Source: Sphingomonadaceae bacterium
Lineage (GTDB): Bacteria > Pseudomonadota > Alphaproteobacteria > Sphingomonadales > Sphingomonadaceae
DNA: 64,000 bases
Direction: 5' to 3'
NCBI GenBank assembly: GCA_027533105.1
Contig: JAPZTW010000004.1
Coordinates: 313,013-377,012 of the forward strand
The notes under the pieces are model-generated. The model was not told the DNA's origin and did no database searches. It was given only the letters and a program-made list of their open reading frames with translations. Positions 41,554-49,476 of this stretch are shown here, piece by piece. Positions within the stretch are counted from its first letter, which is position 1. Every line of letters begins with the position of its first letter. The position numbers and the translations under genes were made by a program.

Positions 41554-42795
41554 TCAGGCTTCGTTGGGTCGGCGGATGCGGGGCAGCAGCAGGTGCAGCC
41601 AGCCCAGCGCCAGCAGATATGACACGGCGGCAAAGATGAACAGCGGGGTAAAGCCCAGGCCAGCGGTCAGCACCGCGCCGGTTACCAGCTGGATCAGTGC
41701 CCCGCCCATATTGCCCATGAAGGCGCCAAAAGCGGTAACCCGGCCAACCTTCGCGCGCGGCACCACATCGGTAATGGTCGAAAAGATCGAGAGCGAGAAG
41801 CCCTGATGGCCCGCCATGACCACGCCCATCATGACCGCCACCGGCCAGAACGAATTCAGTTGCAGCACCAGCGGCAGTGGCAGCACGACCAGTGCCGAAC
41901 AGAGCATCACCGTCTTGCGCACGCGATTGGCGCTCCAGCCCTTCTCGAGCAGGCGGGTCGAGACCCAGCCTGCGAACAGTGCCCCGCTGCCTGAGCCGAG
42001 GAAGGCGATCGCCAGGGGTACGGCGAGCTCCTCGGTGGAGAGGCCATAGGCTTTGCGGTAGAAGTCGGGCAGCCAGAAATTGATCAGCCACCAGGTGGCA
42101 TCAGACAGGGCCTTGGCGATGACAATCGCCCAGGTCCGCCGGTCAGCCAGGATCGGGCCATAGGGTGCACCGTCGTCGGAATAGTCCTGGCTTTCGTCTT
42201 CCGCCCCATCGTCAAAGGTCACGCGGCGGGCGAACCACAGCCACAATGCCAGGGTGACAAAGCCTGCCGCCCCTCCGAAAATCAAGGCACCGCGCCAGCC
42301 AAAGGCGGCGGCGATGAGCGGAATGAAGAAGGGCAGCGACAGCGTGCCGAGTCCGGCGATGGCCGTGCCCACACCAAAGGCGAAACTGCGCTGGTTGGAC
42401 GGGAACAGCGTCGCCACGGTCTTGATCGTCAGCGGCGTCTGAACGGCCTCGGTCGCGCCCAGGCCGATGCGCGCGGCCACCACGTGCCAAGCGCTGACCG
42501 CCCAGCCATGGGCAATGGCGGCCAGGCTCCAGGTGGAGACGCCGGCGATCATCGAGCGCCAGACGCCCAGCTTGTCCACCAGCCAGCCGGTGAACAGGAA
42601 CGAGATCGCCGCCGCCATCTGGGTGATGAAGGCCAGCTGGCCGAAATCGGCATCGGTCCAGCCGAAATCGGCTGACATGTCGGGCTTGAGGATCGCGATG
42701 ATCGGTCGATCCATCGCGTTGAACACGCCCGCTACGCAGAGCAGGAGAAACAGGGTCCAGCTGAGCCGGCTGTTGATTTTCTGCACCCGCGCCAT
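41554..42795 (-). CDS. MFS transporter (anion:cation symporter-like), probable sulfoquinovose carrier
   Basis: A 413-residue 12-helix major facilitator; the start MARVQKINSRLSWTLFLLLCVAGVFNAMDRPIIAIL and the A-motif-like GWLVDKLGVWRSMIAG resemble the anion:cation symporter group that includes hexuronate and glucarate carriers. Its position between the TonB receptor and the exporter, facing the sulfoquinovosidase gene, suggests uptake of an anionic sugar (sulfoquinovose or its glycoside) across the inner membrane. It would take the place of the SmoEFGH-type ABC importer of Agrobacterium. The specificity is inferred from context only. Confidence 0.88.
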   Translation of the reverse strand: MARVQKINSRLSWTLFLLLCVAGVFNAMDRPIIAILKPDMSADFGWTDADFGQLAFITQMAAAISFLFTGWLVDKLGVWRSMIAGVSTWSLAAIAHGWAVSAWHVVAARIGLGATEAVQTPLTIKTVATLFPSNQRSFAFGVGTAIAGLGTLSLPFFIPLIAAAFGWRGALIFGGAAGFVTLALWLWFARRVTFDDGAEDESQDYSDDGAPYGPILADRRTWAIVIAKALSDATWWLINFWLPDFYRKAYGLSTEELAVPLAIAFLGSGSGALFAGWVSTRLLEKGWSANRVRKTVMLCSALVVLPLPLVLQLNSFWPVAVMMGVVMAGHQGFSLSIFSTITDVVPRAKVGRVTAFGAFMGNMGGALIQLVTGAVLTAGLGFTPLFIFAAVSYLLALGWLHLLLPRIRRPNEA

Positions 42796-42820
42796 CTCCC
42801 CTTCGCGGCTGGAAACAAGT

Positions 42821-42848
42821 GGGGCCTCCGTCCGCAGACGAAGGCCCC
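42821..42848 (-). terminator. Hairpin between the TonB receptor and MFS genes
   Basis: GGGGCCTCCGTC (42821-42832) and GACGAAGGCCCC (42837-42848) pair at 11 of 12 positions with loop CGCA, 28 bases after the receptor stop. On the minus strand it is followed by ACTTGTTT, a weak T tract, so it could be a partial terminator that lowers MFS/exporter expression relative to the receptor. Confidence 0.45.
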
Positions 42849-42876
42849 ATGATTGGTCAGGTCAAAACCATCCGGA

Positions 42877-45210
42877 TCAGAAGCTGAACCGGCCGGTCAC
42901 GCCCCAGTAGCGATCCGCATCGCGCGGGATCTGGTAGCGATAGGCACCGCCGACGCCGCCGTTGACGATCGCCGCGGCATAGGCCTTGTCGAACAGGTTG
43001 CGGACCACGAAGGTCAGCTTCCACTTGTCATCCGGATCGACGATGCCAACCTGGGCGTTGACCAGGGCATAGGCCGGGATCGTGCCAAGCGCGCGCTGCA
43101 CCGCATCGGGCGAGAACAGCGAGAGCTGCTTGCTCTGGAAGTTCATCGAGGTGCCGAAGGCGATGTTTGCGAAACCGCCGGTCTCGATCGTGTGATCGAG
43201 CGCCATCGAGCCCTTCCAGGTCGGAGCGAAGCCCAGCTTGGTGCCCGGCGGGACGATCGCAGTCGCGGCCGCACCCGGCGCCACCTTGAACGCCACGACC
43301 TTGGCATCGTTGATCGACAGACCGGCGCTCAGGTTCGTGGTCGAACCGATCCGCCAGTTCATGTCGACTTCGATACCCTTGGTCGAAATCTCGCCCGCGT
43401 TGGTGAAGCGGGTGACGACTACGCCGGCAACGAGGTCAGGGTTGTTGGCCTGGAAGTTCTTGTACTTGGCATAGTAGGCCGCGATGTTGAAAGTCAGGCG
43501 ACCATCAAGCAGCGTGTTCTTCAGGCCGATCTCGAACGAGTCCGAGGTTTCCGGCTCGATTACGTTGGTGCCGGTGGCGGTCAGGTTGAAGAAAACGTTA
43601 TAAGCCGGACCCTTGTAGCCGCGAGCGTAGCTGGCATAGGCCATGCTGTCATCGTTCAGATCGAACTGGAACGCAGCCTTGCCCGACAGGTTGTCGTTGC
43701 TGGTCTCGGCGGTGAACGGCGCAGTCGGCGCGCCGGTGCCGCTCGGGGTGACCGGGAAGCTCGGCTGGATGCCGGGGCCGGCCAGGGTGGTGTTGCGGCT
43801 GTGGAAGACCGACAGCTTGTCATGCGTGTAGCGCAGACCCGCAATGAACCGCGCGGTGTCGGACAGCTTGTAGGTAGCCTGACCGAACAGGGCGAAGTTG
43901 TTGAAGGTCGACCCAAAGGTTGCCGTGCCCGACGGGAAGGTCGAGGGGTTGGCGTTCACGCTGCCGCAGGGGATCAGCACGGTGGTCGGCGCGCCCGCTA
44001 CGGCGGTGCAGCTGATCACGTTGCGGGTGAAGGTGCGTTCCGAAACCGCGCGCGAATAGAACGCGCCCAGCACATAGGACAGCGTCTGGTCGGCGGGCGA
44101 GGTCAGGCGCAGTTCCTGCGTAAAGGTGGTCGAGGTCTGCGGGCCGCTGTCGTGCAGCTGCGAGAAGCCGACATAGGCGCGATCAAGCCAGTCACCATCG
44201 CGGATTTCGGTGTTGTCCCAGCCGCGGTAGGCGGTGATGCTGGTGATCGTGTGATCGCCAAGGCCGAAATCGCCCTGGAACGACACGCCCCAACCTTCTT
44301 CCTTGGTCGCGGTGACCAGGTTCTGGGCAACGGCGCGGGTGTTGGCACCATCCGGGCTGGGCAGGGCCAGGTGGCCCAGGCTGGTGGTCGGCAGGCCGGT
44401 ACCGGTCAACGGGCCGGTGGCGATAATGTCGGCGCAGCAATCGTCATCGTTCTTGTAGTAGTCAGCAGCCAGATAGAGCCGCAGGTCGTCGCTCGGCTCA
44501 TACAGGAACTGGCCGCGCAGGCCCCAGTGCTTGTAACCGTTGACCCACTCGTTAGTGGTCACGTTGCGGATATTGCCATCATATTCGCCGTAGAAACCGG
44601 TGAAACGGGCAGCCAGATCCTGGCCCAGCGGCAGGTTTACCGCGCCCTTCAGGCGATACTCGTTGCGGTCGAAATAGCTGGCTTCCACCGAGCCGCCGAA
44701 CTCCATCTTCGGCATCTGGGTGGTGATGTTGATCACGCCGGCCGAGGCGTTCTTGCCGAACAGCGTGCCCTGGGGGCCGCGCAGCACTTCGATCTGGGCC
44801 ACGTCGACCATGTCCGAGAAGGCTTCGCCCGAGCGCGAATAGACGACACCGTCAACCACGGTCGAGACCGAGGGTTCGCCCGCGATCGAGAAGGTGGCGG
44901 TACCGACGCCGCGCAGGAAGATCGTCTGGTTCAGCGTGGTGCCCGACTTCAGGAAGTTGAGCGAGGGCACCATCTGGCTGGCGCTCTCAATGCTGGGACG
45001 CGAGGCGTCGGCCAGGCGTTCGCCCGACAGGACCGACACGGCGACGGGCACGTCCTGGACGTTTTCCGAGCGCTTCTGGGCGGTGACGACGATTTCGCCG
45101 GGGTTATTCTCATCATCTGCCGCATCCTGGGCATAGGCCGGAGCGGCAAAAGCAACCATGGCCAGCGCTGCCAGGGGCAGGGCCGACGAGGCGCGGAGCA
45201 TCGACTTCAT
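42877..45210 (-). CDS. TonB-dependent outer-membrane receptor of the sulfoquinovose cluster
   Basis: A 777-residue receptor with signal peptide (MKSMLRASSALPLAALAMVAFAAPAYA-QD). The TonB-box-like region GEIVVTAQKRSENVQDVPVA precedes a plug with IEVLRGPQGTLFGKNASAGVINI, and the barrel ends RYWGVTGRFSF. A Cys pair (NDDDCCADI) lies in an extracellular-loop region. It is divergent from the sulfoquinovosidase gene and precedes the MFS and exporter genes, so it probably imports sulfoquinovosyl glycerol or a related sulfoglycoside, a route not needed in organisms that rely on ABC importers with porins. Substrate assignment is inferred from context. Confidence 0.92.
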   Translation of the reverse strand: MKSMLRASSALPLAALAMVAFAAPAYAQDAADDENNPGEIVVTAQKRSENVQDVPVAVSVLSGERLADASRPSIESASQMVPSLNFLKSGTTLNQTIFLRGVGTATFSIAGEPSVSTVVDGVVYSRSGEAFSDMVDVAQIEVLRGPQGTLFGKNASAGVINITTQMPKMEFGGSVEASYFDRNEYRLKGAVNLPLGQDLAARFTGFYGEYDGNIRNVTTNEWVNGYKHWGLRGQFLYEPSDDLRLYLAADYYKNDDDCCADIIATGPLTGTGLPTTSLGHLALPSPDGANTRAVAQNLVTATKEEGWGVSFQGDFGLGDHTITSITAYRGWDNTEIRDGDWLDRAYVGFSQLHDSGPQTSTTFTQELRLTSPADQTLSYVLGAFYSRAVSERTFTRNVISCTAVAGAPTTVLIPCGSVNANPSTFPSGTATFGSTFNNFALFGQATYKLSDTARFIAGLRYTHDKLSVFHSRNTTLAGPGIQPSFPVTPSGTGAPTAPFTAETSNDNLSGKAAFQFDLNDDSMAYASYARGYKGPAYNVFFNLTATGTNVIEPETSDSFEIGLKNTLLDGRLTFNIAAYYAKYKNFQANNPDLVAGVVVTRFTNAGEISTKGIEVDMNWRIGSTTNLSAGLSINDAKVVAFKVAPGAAATAIVPPGTKLGFAPTWKGSMALDHTIETGGFANIAFGTSMNFQSKQLSLFSPDAVQRALGTIPAYALVNAQVGIVDPDDKWKLTFVVRNLFDKAYAAAIVNGGVGGAYRYQIPRDADRYWGVTGRFSF

Positions 45211-45305
45211 GGATGTGTCCTCCCTTGAGCCGGGGCCTCACTGCCCACGGCAATTCTCCTCTGGCGGACGGGGTGCACCCTTCCGCTTGGTGCTTGAATT
45301 GCGGC

Positions 45306-45324
45306 GAAGCGCTCGATATGTCAA
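45306..45324. promoter_or_regulatory. Candidate LacI operator / receptor promoter in the divergent region
   Basis: GAAGCGCTCG (45306-45315) has the AGCGCT core with central CG typical of LacI-family operators. On the minus strand it lies directly behind TTGACA (45324-45319), the only good -35 hexamer in the 180-base divergent region (45211-45390); the matching -10 is poor. No second copy was found in the cluster. Confidence 0.35.
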
Positions 45325-45390
45325 GCGGTGTCATACGGGTTTGCGGTGCTTGTGGCTTTGACGCAACAGCCGCACGGGAAGCTTGGGGGA

Positions 45391-47388
45391 ATGCGCGTGG
45401 AGGCCGGATTTTCGGCAGTTGATGACGGGTTTGACCTGCATTTCGCGGGCCGCCTGGTGCTGCGCCATCGCAGTGACGCCCCGGTGCTGACGAGTGCCCG
45501 CGGTAAGGCTTCGGTCAAGATGTACCGGGGCAATTTCCAGATCGACGATGCTCCGGAAGATGCCATGATCCCGCTCGATTGCGTGGTTTCCGCCGATGGC
45601 GTGACGCTCTCTTCGGGCGATGTGGCCGTCGCGCGAATCGCGCTGGACGGGCATCGCCTGGCCGTTGCCCTGCTTTGTCCCGGCCATGACCGGATTACCC
45701 TGCGCTGGCATGCCGAGCCGGGCGAGGCGGCCTGGGGCGGGGGCGAGCAGATGAGCTATCTGGCGCTCAATGGCCGCCGCTTCCCGATGTGGACCAGCGA
45801 GCCCGGTGTGGGGCGCGACAAGACCACTGCACTGACACAAGCGATGGACCGCGATGGCATAGCAGGGGGTGACTACTATCACACCAACTACCCACAACCG
45901 ACACTCCTGACATCCCGCTGGCTGGCGATCCATCTGGATGCAGCCTGTTACAGCGTCATCGATTGCAGTGACCCGACAGTCCATGCCTTCGAGGTCTGGA
46001 AGAACGAGGCCGCCTTCGAACTCTTCGCCGCCGATGGCCCGCTGGAGCTGGTTGGCCAGCTGTCGAGCCGCTTCGGTCGCCAGCCGCCGCTGCCCGATTG
46101 GGCGATCGGCGGGGCGATTGTCGGCCTGAAGGACGGCGCGCGCAGTTTTGAGCGGTTGGATGACTTCATCAAGGCCGGGGCGGCCGTCTCGGGCCTGTGG
46201 TGTGAGGACTGGGCCGGAATCCGCCAGACCAGCTTTGGCCGGCGGCTGTTCTGGGACTGGCGGCGCGACAACCAGCGCTTCCCCGACCTGCCGCAGCGGA
46301 TCGCGACGCTGGAGGCGCGCGGCATCCGCTTCCTGGCCTATGCCAACCCCTATCTCTGCAACGACGGCATCCTTTACGAGGAAGCGCTGGAGGGCGGACA
46401 TTTCTGCCTCAAGCAGGACAGCGACGAAGTCTACCTCGTCGATTTCGGCGAGTTCGACTGCGGCGTGCTCGATTTCACCCGGCCTGAAACGCGCGACTGG
46501 TTTGCCGAAAAGGTGCTGGGGCGCGAGATGCTGGACATCGGCATTTCCGGCTGGATGGCCGATTTCGGCGAATATCTGCCGACCGACGTGCGGCTGGCCG
46601 ATAGCTCCGACCCGATGGAAGCGCACAACCGCTGGCCGGTGCTGTGGGCCGAGGTCAATGCCCAGGCGGTCGAGAGCCGCGGCAAGACCGGCGATGCGGT
46701 ATTCTTCATGCGCGCCGGCTTTTCCGGCGTCCAGGCCCATTGCCCGCTGCTGTGGGCGGGGGACCAGTCGGTCGACTTCACCCGGCATGACGGGATCGGC
46801 ACGGTGATCACGGCCGCGCTCTCTTCCGGGCTTGTCGGCAATGCCTACAGCCATGCCGATTGCGGCGGCTATACCTCGATCCTTGGCAATATCCGCACCG
46901 TGGAGCTGATGGAGCGGTGGTGCGAGCTGGCCGCCTTTGCGCCGGTCATGCGCAGTCACGAGGGCAACCGGCCGGACGATAACCTGCAGTATGACTCCAC
47001 GCCTGAACTGCTGGCCTACTTTGCCCGGTGGAGCCGGGTCCACGCGCACCTGGCCCCCTATGTCCGTCACCTCTGTGATGAGGCACTGGAATTCGGCCTG
47101 CCGGCCCAGCGTCCGCTGTTCCTGCATTATGCCGACGATGCGACGCTTTACGCAGTGCAGGATCAATACCTCTATGGCGCCGACCTGCTGGTCGCCCCGG
47201 TGATCGAGGAAGGCGCCACTGCGCGCGAAGTGATCCTGCCGGGCGAGGGTGAGTGGGTTCATGCCTTCACGGGTGCGACTTACGCAGCCGGCACCCACAC
47301 TGTCGCCGCGCCAATCGGCACGCCGCCGGTGTTTTATCGTCCGGACAGCGCCTTTGCCGATCTGTTCGCGGGACTGAGGGCGCTGTGA
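45391..47388 (+). CDS. smoI: Sulfoquinovosidase (glycoside hydrolase family 31, KERW type)
   Basis: A 665-residue GH31 enzyme that should release sulfoquinovose from sulfoquinovosyl glycerol or sulfolipid. The nucleophile is D391 in GWMADFGEYLP and the acid/base D458 in WAGDQSVDF. The sulfonate-recognition residues of characterised sulfoquinovosidases are all present: K247 (VGLKDGARS), E272 (CEDWAG), R285 and W288 (FGRRLFWDW). This is the K-E-R-W set of the Agrobacterium enzyme, with the same spacing (25, 13, 3), rather than the Q-Q-R-W of E. coli YihQ. The ATG at 45391 follows GGGGGA; the frame is open upstream. No signal peptide, so it acts in the cytoplasm. The stop overlaps the LacI start by 4 bases. 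Confidence 0.93.
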   Translation: MRVEAGFSAVDDGFDLHFAGRLVLRHRSDAPVLTSARGKASVKMYRGNFQIDDAPEDAMIPLDCVVSADGVTLSSGDVAVARIALDGHRLAVALLCPGHDRITLRWHAEPGEAAWGGGEQMSYLALNGRRFPMWTSEPGVGRDKTTALTQAMDRDGIAGGDYYHTNYPQPTLLTSRWLAIHLDAACYSVIDCSDPTVHAFEVWKNEAAFELFAADGPLELVGQLSSRFGRQPPLPDWAIGGAIVGLKDGARSFERLDDFIKAGAAVSGLWCEDWAGIRQTSFGRRLFWDWRRDNQRFPDLPQRIATLEARGIRFLAYANPYLCNDGILYEEALEGGHFCLKQDSDEVYLVDFGEFDCGVLDFTRPETRDWFAEKVLGREMLDIGISGWMADFGEYLPTDVRLADSSDPMEAHNRWPVLWAEVNAQAVESRGKTGDAVFFMRAGFSGVQAHCPLLWAGDQSVDFTRHDGIGTVITAALSSGLVGNAYSHADCGGYTSILGNIRTVELMERWCELAAFAPVMRSHEGNRPDDNLQYDSTPELLAYFARWSRVHAHLAPYVRHLCDEALEFGLPAQRPLFLHYADDATLYAVQDQYLYGADLLVAPVIEEGATAREVILPGEGEWVHAFTGATYAAGTHTVAAPIGTPPVFYRPDSAFADLFAGLRAL

Positions 47389-48398
47389 GCGAACGGTCGA
47401 ACATCCGGGATGTGGCCGCACGGGCCGGGGTGGCGGTCAAAACCGTTTCCCGCGTGCTGAACGGCCATCCCTATGTCTCGGCCGATACCAGGGCGCGGGT
47501 CGAAGAGGCGATGAAGGCGCTGGACTTCCGCCCTTCGGTCGCCGCGCGGATCCTGTCGGGCGCGAAGAGCAACCAGGTCGCGCTGATCTACGACAATCAC
47601 AGCCCCTACTACATGTTCCAGATCCAGACCGGGTGCTGGGACTTCTGCCGCGAGAACGGCATTCGCCTGCTGGCCCAGCCGGTCGACGTGGCCGATCCGA
47701 TGGTTGGCGAACAGGTCCGCGGCCTCGTTACCGAAACCCATGTCGACGGGATCATCCTGTCCTCGCCGGTGACCGATTGCGAACCGGTGCTGCGCGCGCT
47801 CGAATCGATGGATATTCCCTTCGTCCGCATTTCGCCCGGCACCAACCACGCCCTGACCAGTTCGGTCTTCATGGATGATGCCCAGGCTGCGGATGACATG
47901 ACCACTCACCTGATCAACGCCGGACATCGCCGGATCGGCTTCATCAAGGGCCACCCCAATCACATGGCCTCGGATGATCGCCAGGCGGGCTATCGCCGGG
48001 CGCTTGACCGGGTGGGGATCGCCTATGATCCCGTCCTGGTCTGCGAGGGCGAGTTCGATTTCGATTCCGGCGTGCGCGGCGGCAATCGCCTGCTCGACCT
48101 GCCAGAGCCGCCGACCGCGATCTTCGCTTCGAACGACGACATGGCCGCCGGGGTGCTGGCCGTGGCGCACGATCGCGGCATTCCGGTGCCGGCCCAGCTA
48201 TCGGTGGCCGGGTTCGACGACACGACGCTCGCCCGCACGGTCTGGCCGCCGCTGACCACGATCCACCAGCCGATGGCGGAACTCGCCCGAACGGCTGCCG
48301 AAATCCTCATTGCCGGGGGTGACATCACGCACCGCCGCTTGCCCCATCAACTCATCGAACGCGCCTCGGTCGCGCCGCCATACAGGAAACCATCATGA
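47385..48398 (+). CDS. LacI-family transcriptional regulator
   Basis: A 337-residue LacI-family repressor starting with GTG at 47385 (overlapping the sulfoquinovosidase stop as GTGA). The N-terminal HTH reads NIRDVAARAGVAVKTVSRVLNG with the hinge helix SVAARILSGA, followed by a periplasmic-binding-protein-like sensor domain (IILSSPVTDCEPVLRAL, AIFASNDDMAAGVLAVA, SVAGFDDTTLARTVWPPLTTI). It should sense sulfoquinovose or a derivative and control the divergent transport and catabolic operons. Its gene is embedded in the operon and overlaps the reductase start by 4 bases. The candidate operator is described at 45306-45324. Confidence 0.92.
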   Translation: MSERSNIRDVAARAGVAVKTVSRVLNGHPYVSADTRARVEEAMKALDFRPSVAARILSGAKSNQVALIYDNHSPYYMFQIQTGCWDFCRENGIRLLAQPVDVADPMVGEQVRGLVTETHVDGIILSSPVTDCEPVLRALESMDIPFVRISPGTNHALTSSVFMDDAQAADDMTTHLINAGHRRIGFIKGHPNHMASDDRQAGYRRALDRVGIAYDPVLVCEGEFDFDSGVRGGNRLLDLPEPPTAIFASNDDMAAGVLAVAHDRGIPVPAQLSVAGFDDTTLARTVWPPLTTIHQPMAELARTAAEILIAGGDITHRRLPHQLIERASVAPPYRKPS

Positions 48399-49309
48399 GC
48401 CAGCTGCCCCTTCCGCCCGCCACCCGCCAGCTTGGCGCCAGCGGCATTCAGGTCTCGCCGATCGCCTGGGGCATGTGGCGCCTGGCCGAGAACGGCCGGA
48501 CCGCCGCCGATGCCGCGCGGCTGGTCCACGCCGCGCTCGATGCCGGGATCAATTTCCTCGATACGGCTGACATCTATGGCTTCAACGGCTCGGGCGGCTT
48601 CGGCGATGCCGAGGCGCTGCTGGGTGAGGTGCTCGCTGCCGAACCCGGCCTGCGGGGCCGCATGGTGCTGGCTACCAAGGGCGGGATCATGCCGCCGCTG
48701 CCCTACGACCAGAGCGCCGACTACCTGCGCAAGGCGATCGACGCATCGCTCACCCGGCTGACGACCGACAGCGTTGAGCTGTGGCAGGTCCACCGCCCGG
48801 ATATCCTGGCTCATCCGCAGGAAGTGGCGCGCGTGCTCGACGATGCGGTGACCGCCGGCAAGATCCGCACGCTGGGCGTGTCGAACTTTACCATTCACCA
48901 GACCGCCGCGCTGAACCAGTTCCTCGGTCACAAGCTGGTTTCGACCCAGCCCGAGATCAGCCCGCTGCGGATCGATTGCTTCGAGAATGGCGAGCTGGAT
49001 CAGGCGATGATGCTGGGCCTGACCCCGCTGGCCTGGTCGCCGCTAGGCGGCGGGCGCCTCGCCAAGCCGGAAAGCCCGCGCGACCACGCGATCTGCGCCG
49101 CGCTCGACAAGGTGGCGGGTGAGGCGGGCGTCTCGCGCTCGGTCGCGGCCTATTCGTGGCTGATGGCGCACCCGGCCGGGATCGTGCCGATTATCGGTTC
49201 GCAGCAGGCCGAACGGATTGCCGAAGGCATGGCTGCGCTCAAGGTGCAGTGGACCCGCACCGATTGGTACGCCGTCCTCGTCGCCGCGCGCGGTGTGCCG
49301 CTGCCTTGA
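48395..49309 (+). CDS. smoB: Aldo-keto reductase, probable 6-oxo-glucose reductase of the sulfoquinovose pathway
   Basis: A 304-residue (beta/alpha)8 NAD(P)H-dependent reductase. The AKR tetrad is visible: Asp and Tyr in DTADIYGFNG, Lys in LATKGG, His in QVHRPDI. NADPH-binding elements AWSPLGGG and PIIGSQQAERI lie near the C-terminus. In the monooxygenase pathway of sulfoquinovose, SmoB reduces 6-oxo-glucose to glucose. General similarity to SmoB-type reductases (WGMWRL, SNFTIHQ, AWSPLGGG) and coupling to the sulfoquinovosidase and LacI genes support this. A different aldehyde substrate cannot be ruled out from motifs alone. Confidence 0.85.
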   Translation: MSQLPLPPATRQLGASGIQVSPIAWGMWRLAENGRTAADAARLVHAALDAGINFLDTADIYGFNGSGGFGDAEALLGEVLAAEPGLRGRMVLATKGGIMPPLPYDQSADYLRKAIDASLTRLTTDSVELWQVHRPDILAHPQEVARVLDDAVTAGKIRTLGVSNFTIHQTAALNQFLGHKLVSTQPEISPLRIDCFENGELDQAMMLGLTPLAWSPLGGGRLAKPESPRDHAICAALDKVAGEAGVSRSVAAYSWLMAHPAGIVPIIGSQQAERIAEGMAALKVQWTRTDWYAVLVAARGVPLP

Positions 49310-49367
49310 TGCGACGATGTTGAGTTGAATCAAGGCGGGGAGGGTGCCGGCGGCCTAGCAATCTCCC

Positions 49368-49457
49368 CGTCATCCCGGCGCAGGCCGGGATCGCTGACCT
49401 CGATCGCGTGGGGCAGCAAATCCAGGCCACCGGTCCCGGATCAGGTCCGGGACGACG
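49368..49457. repeat. REP-like palindromic pair
   Basis: CGTCATCCCGGCGCAGGCCGGGATC-type hairpin (stem ATCCCGG 49372-49378 / CCGGGAT 49385-49391) and a second hairpin GTCCCGGA (49433-49440) / TCCGGGAC (49446-49453) ending in GACGACG. The outer ends CGTC and GACG are inverted. The type resembles extragenic palindromes common in sphingomonads. It fills the 167-base gap between the reductase and monooxygenase genes. Confidence 0.7.
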
Positions 49458-49476
49458 AGATGAGAGGACCAAAGCC

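Noticed and set aside
42853..45228. 791-codon open frame opposite the sulfoquinovose-cluster TonB receptor
   Set aside because: The minus-strand receptor has signal peptide, plug motif and barrel end; the opposite frame has only compositional repeats.
45391..47388. Simple alpha-glucosidase or alpha-xylosidase assignment for the GH31 enzyme
   Set aside because: The K-E-R-W sulfonate-binding residues and the monooxygenase/reductase context point to a sulfoquinovosidase.
45331..47421. 696-codon minus-strand frame opposite the sulfoquinovosidase
   Set aside because: The plus-strand GH31 protein has all catalytic residues; the opposite frame shows none.
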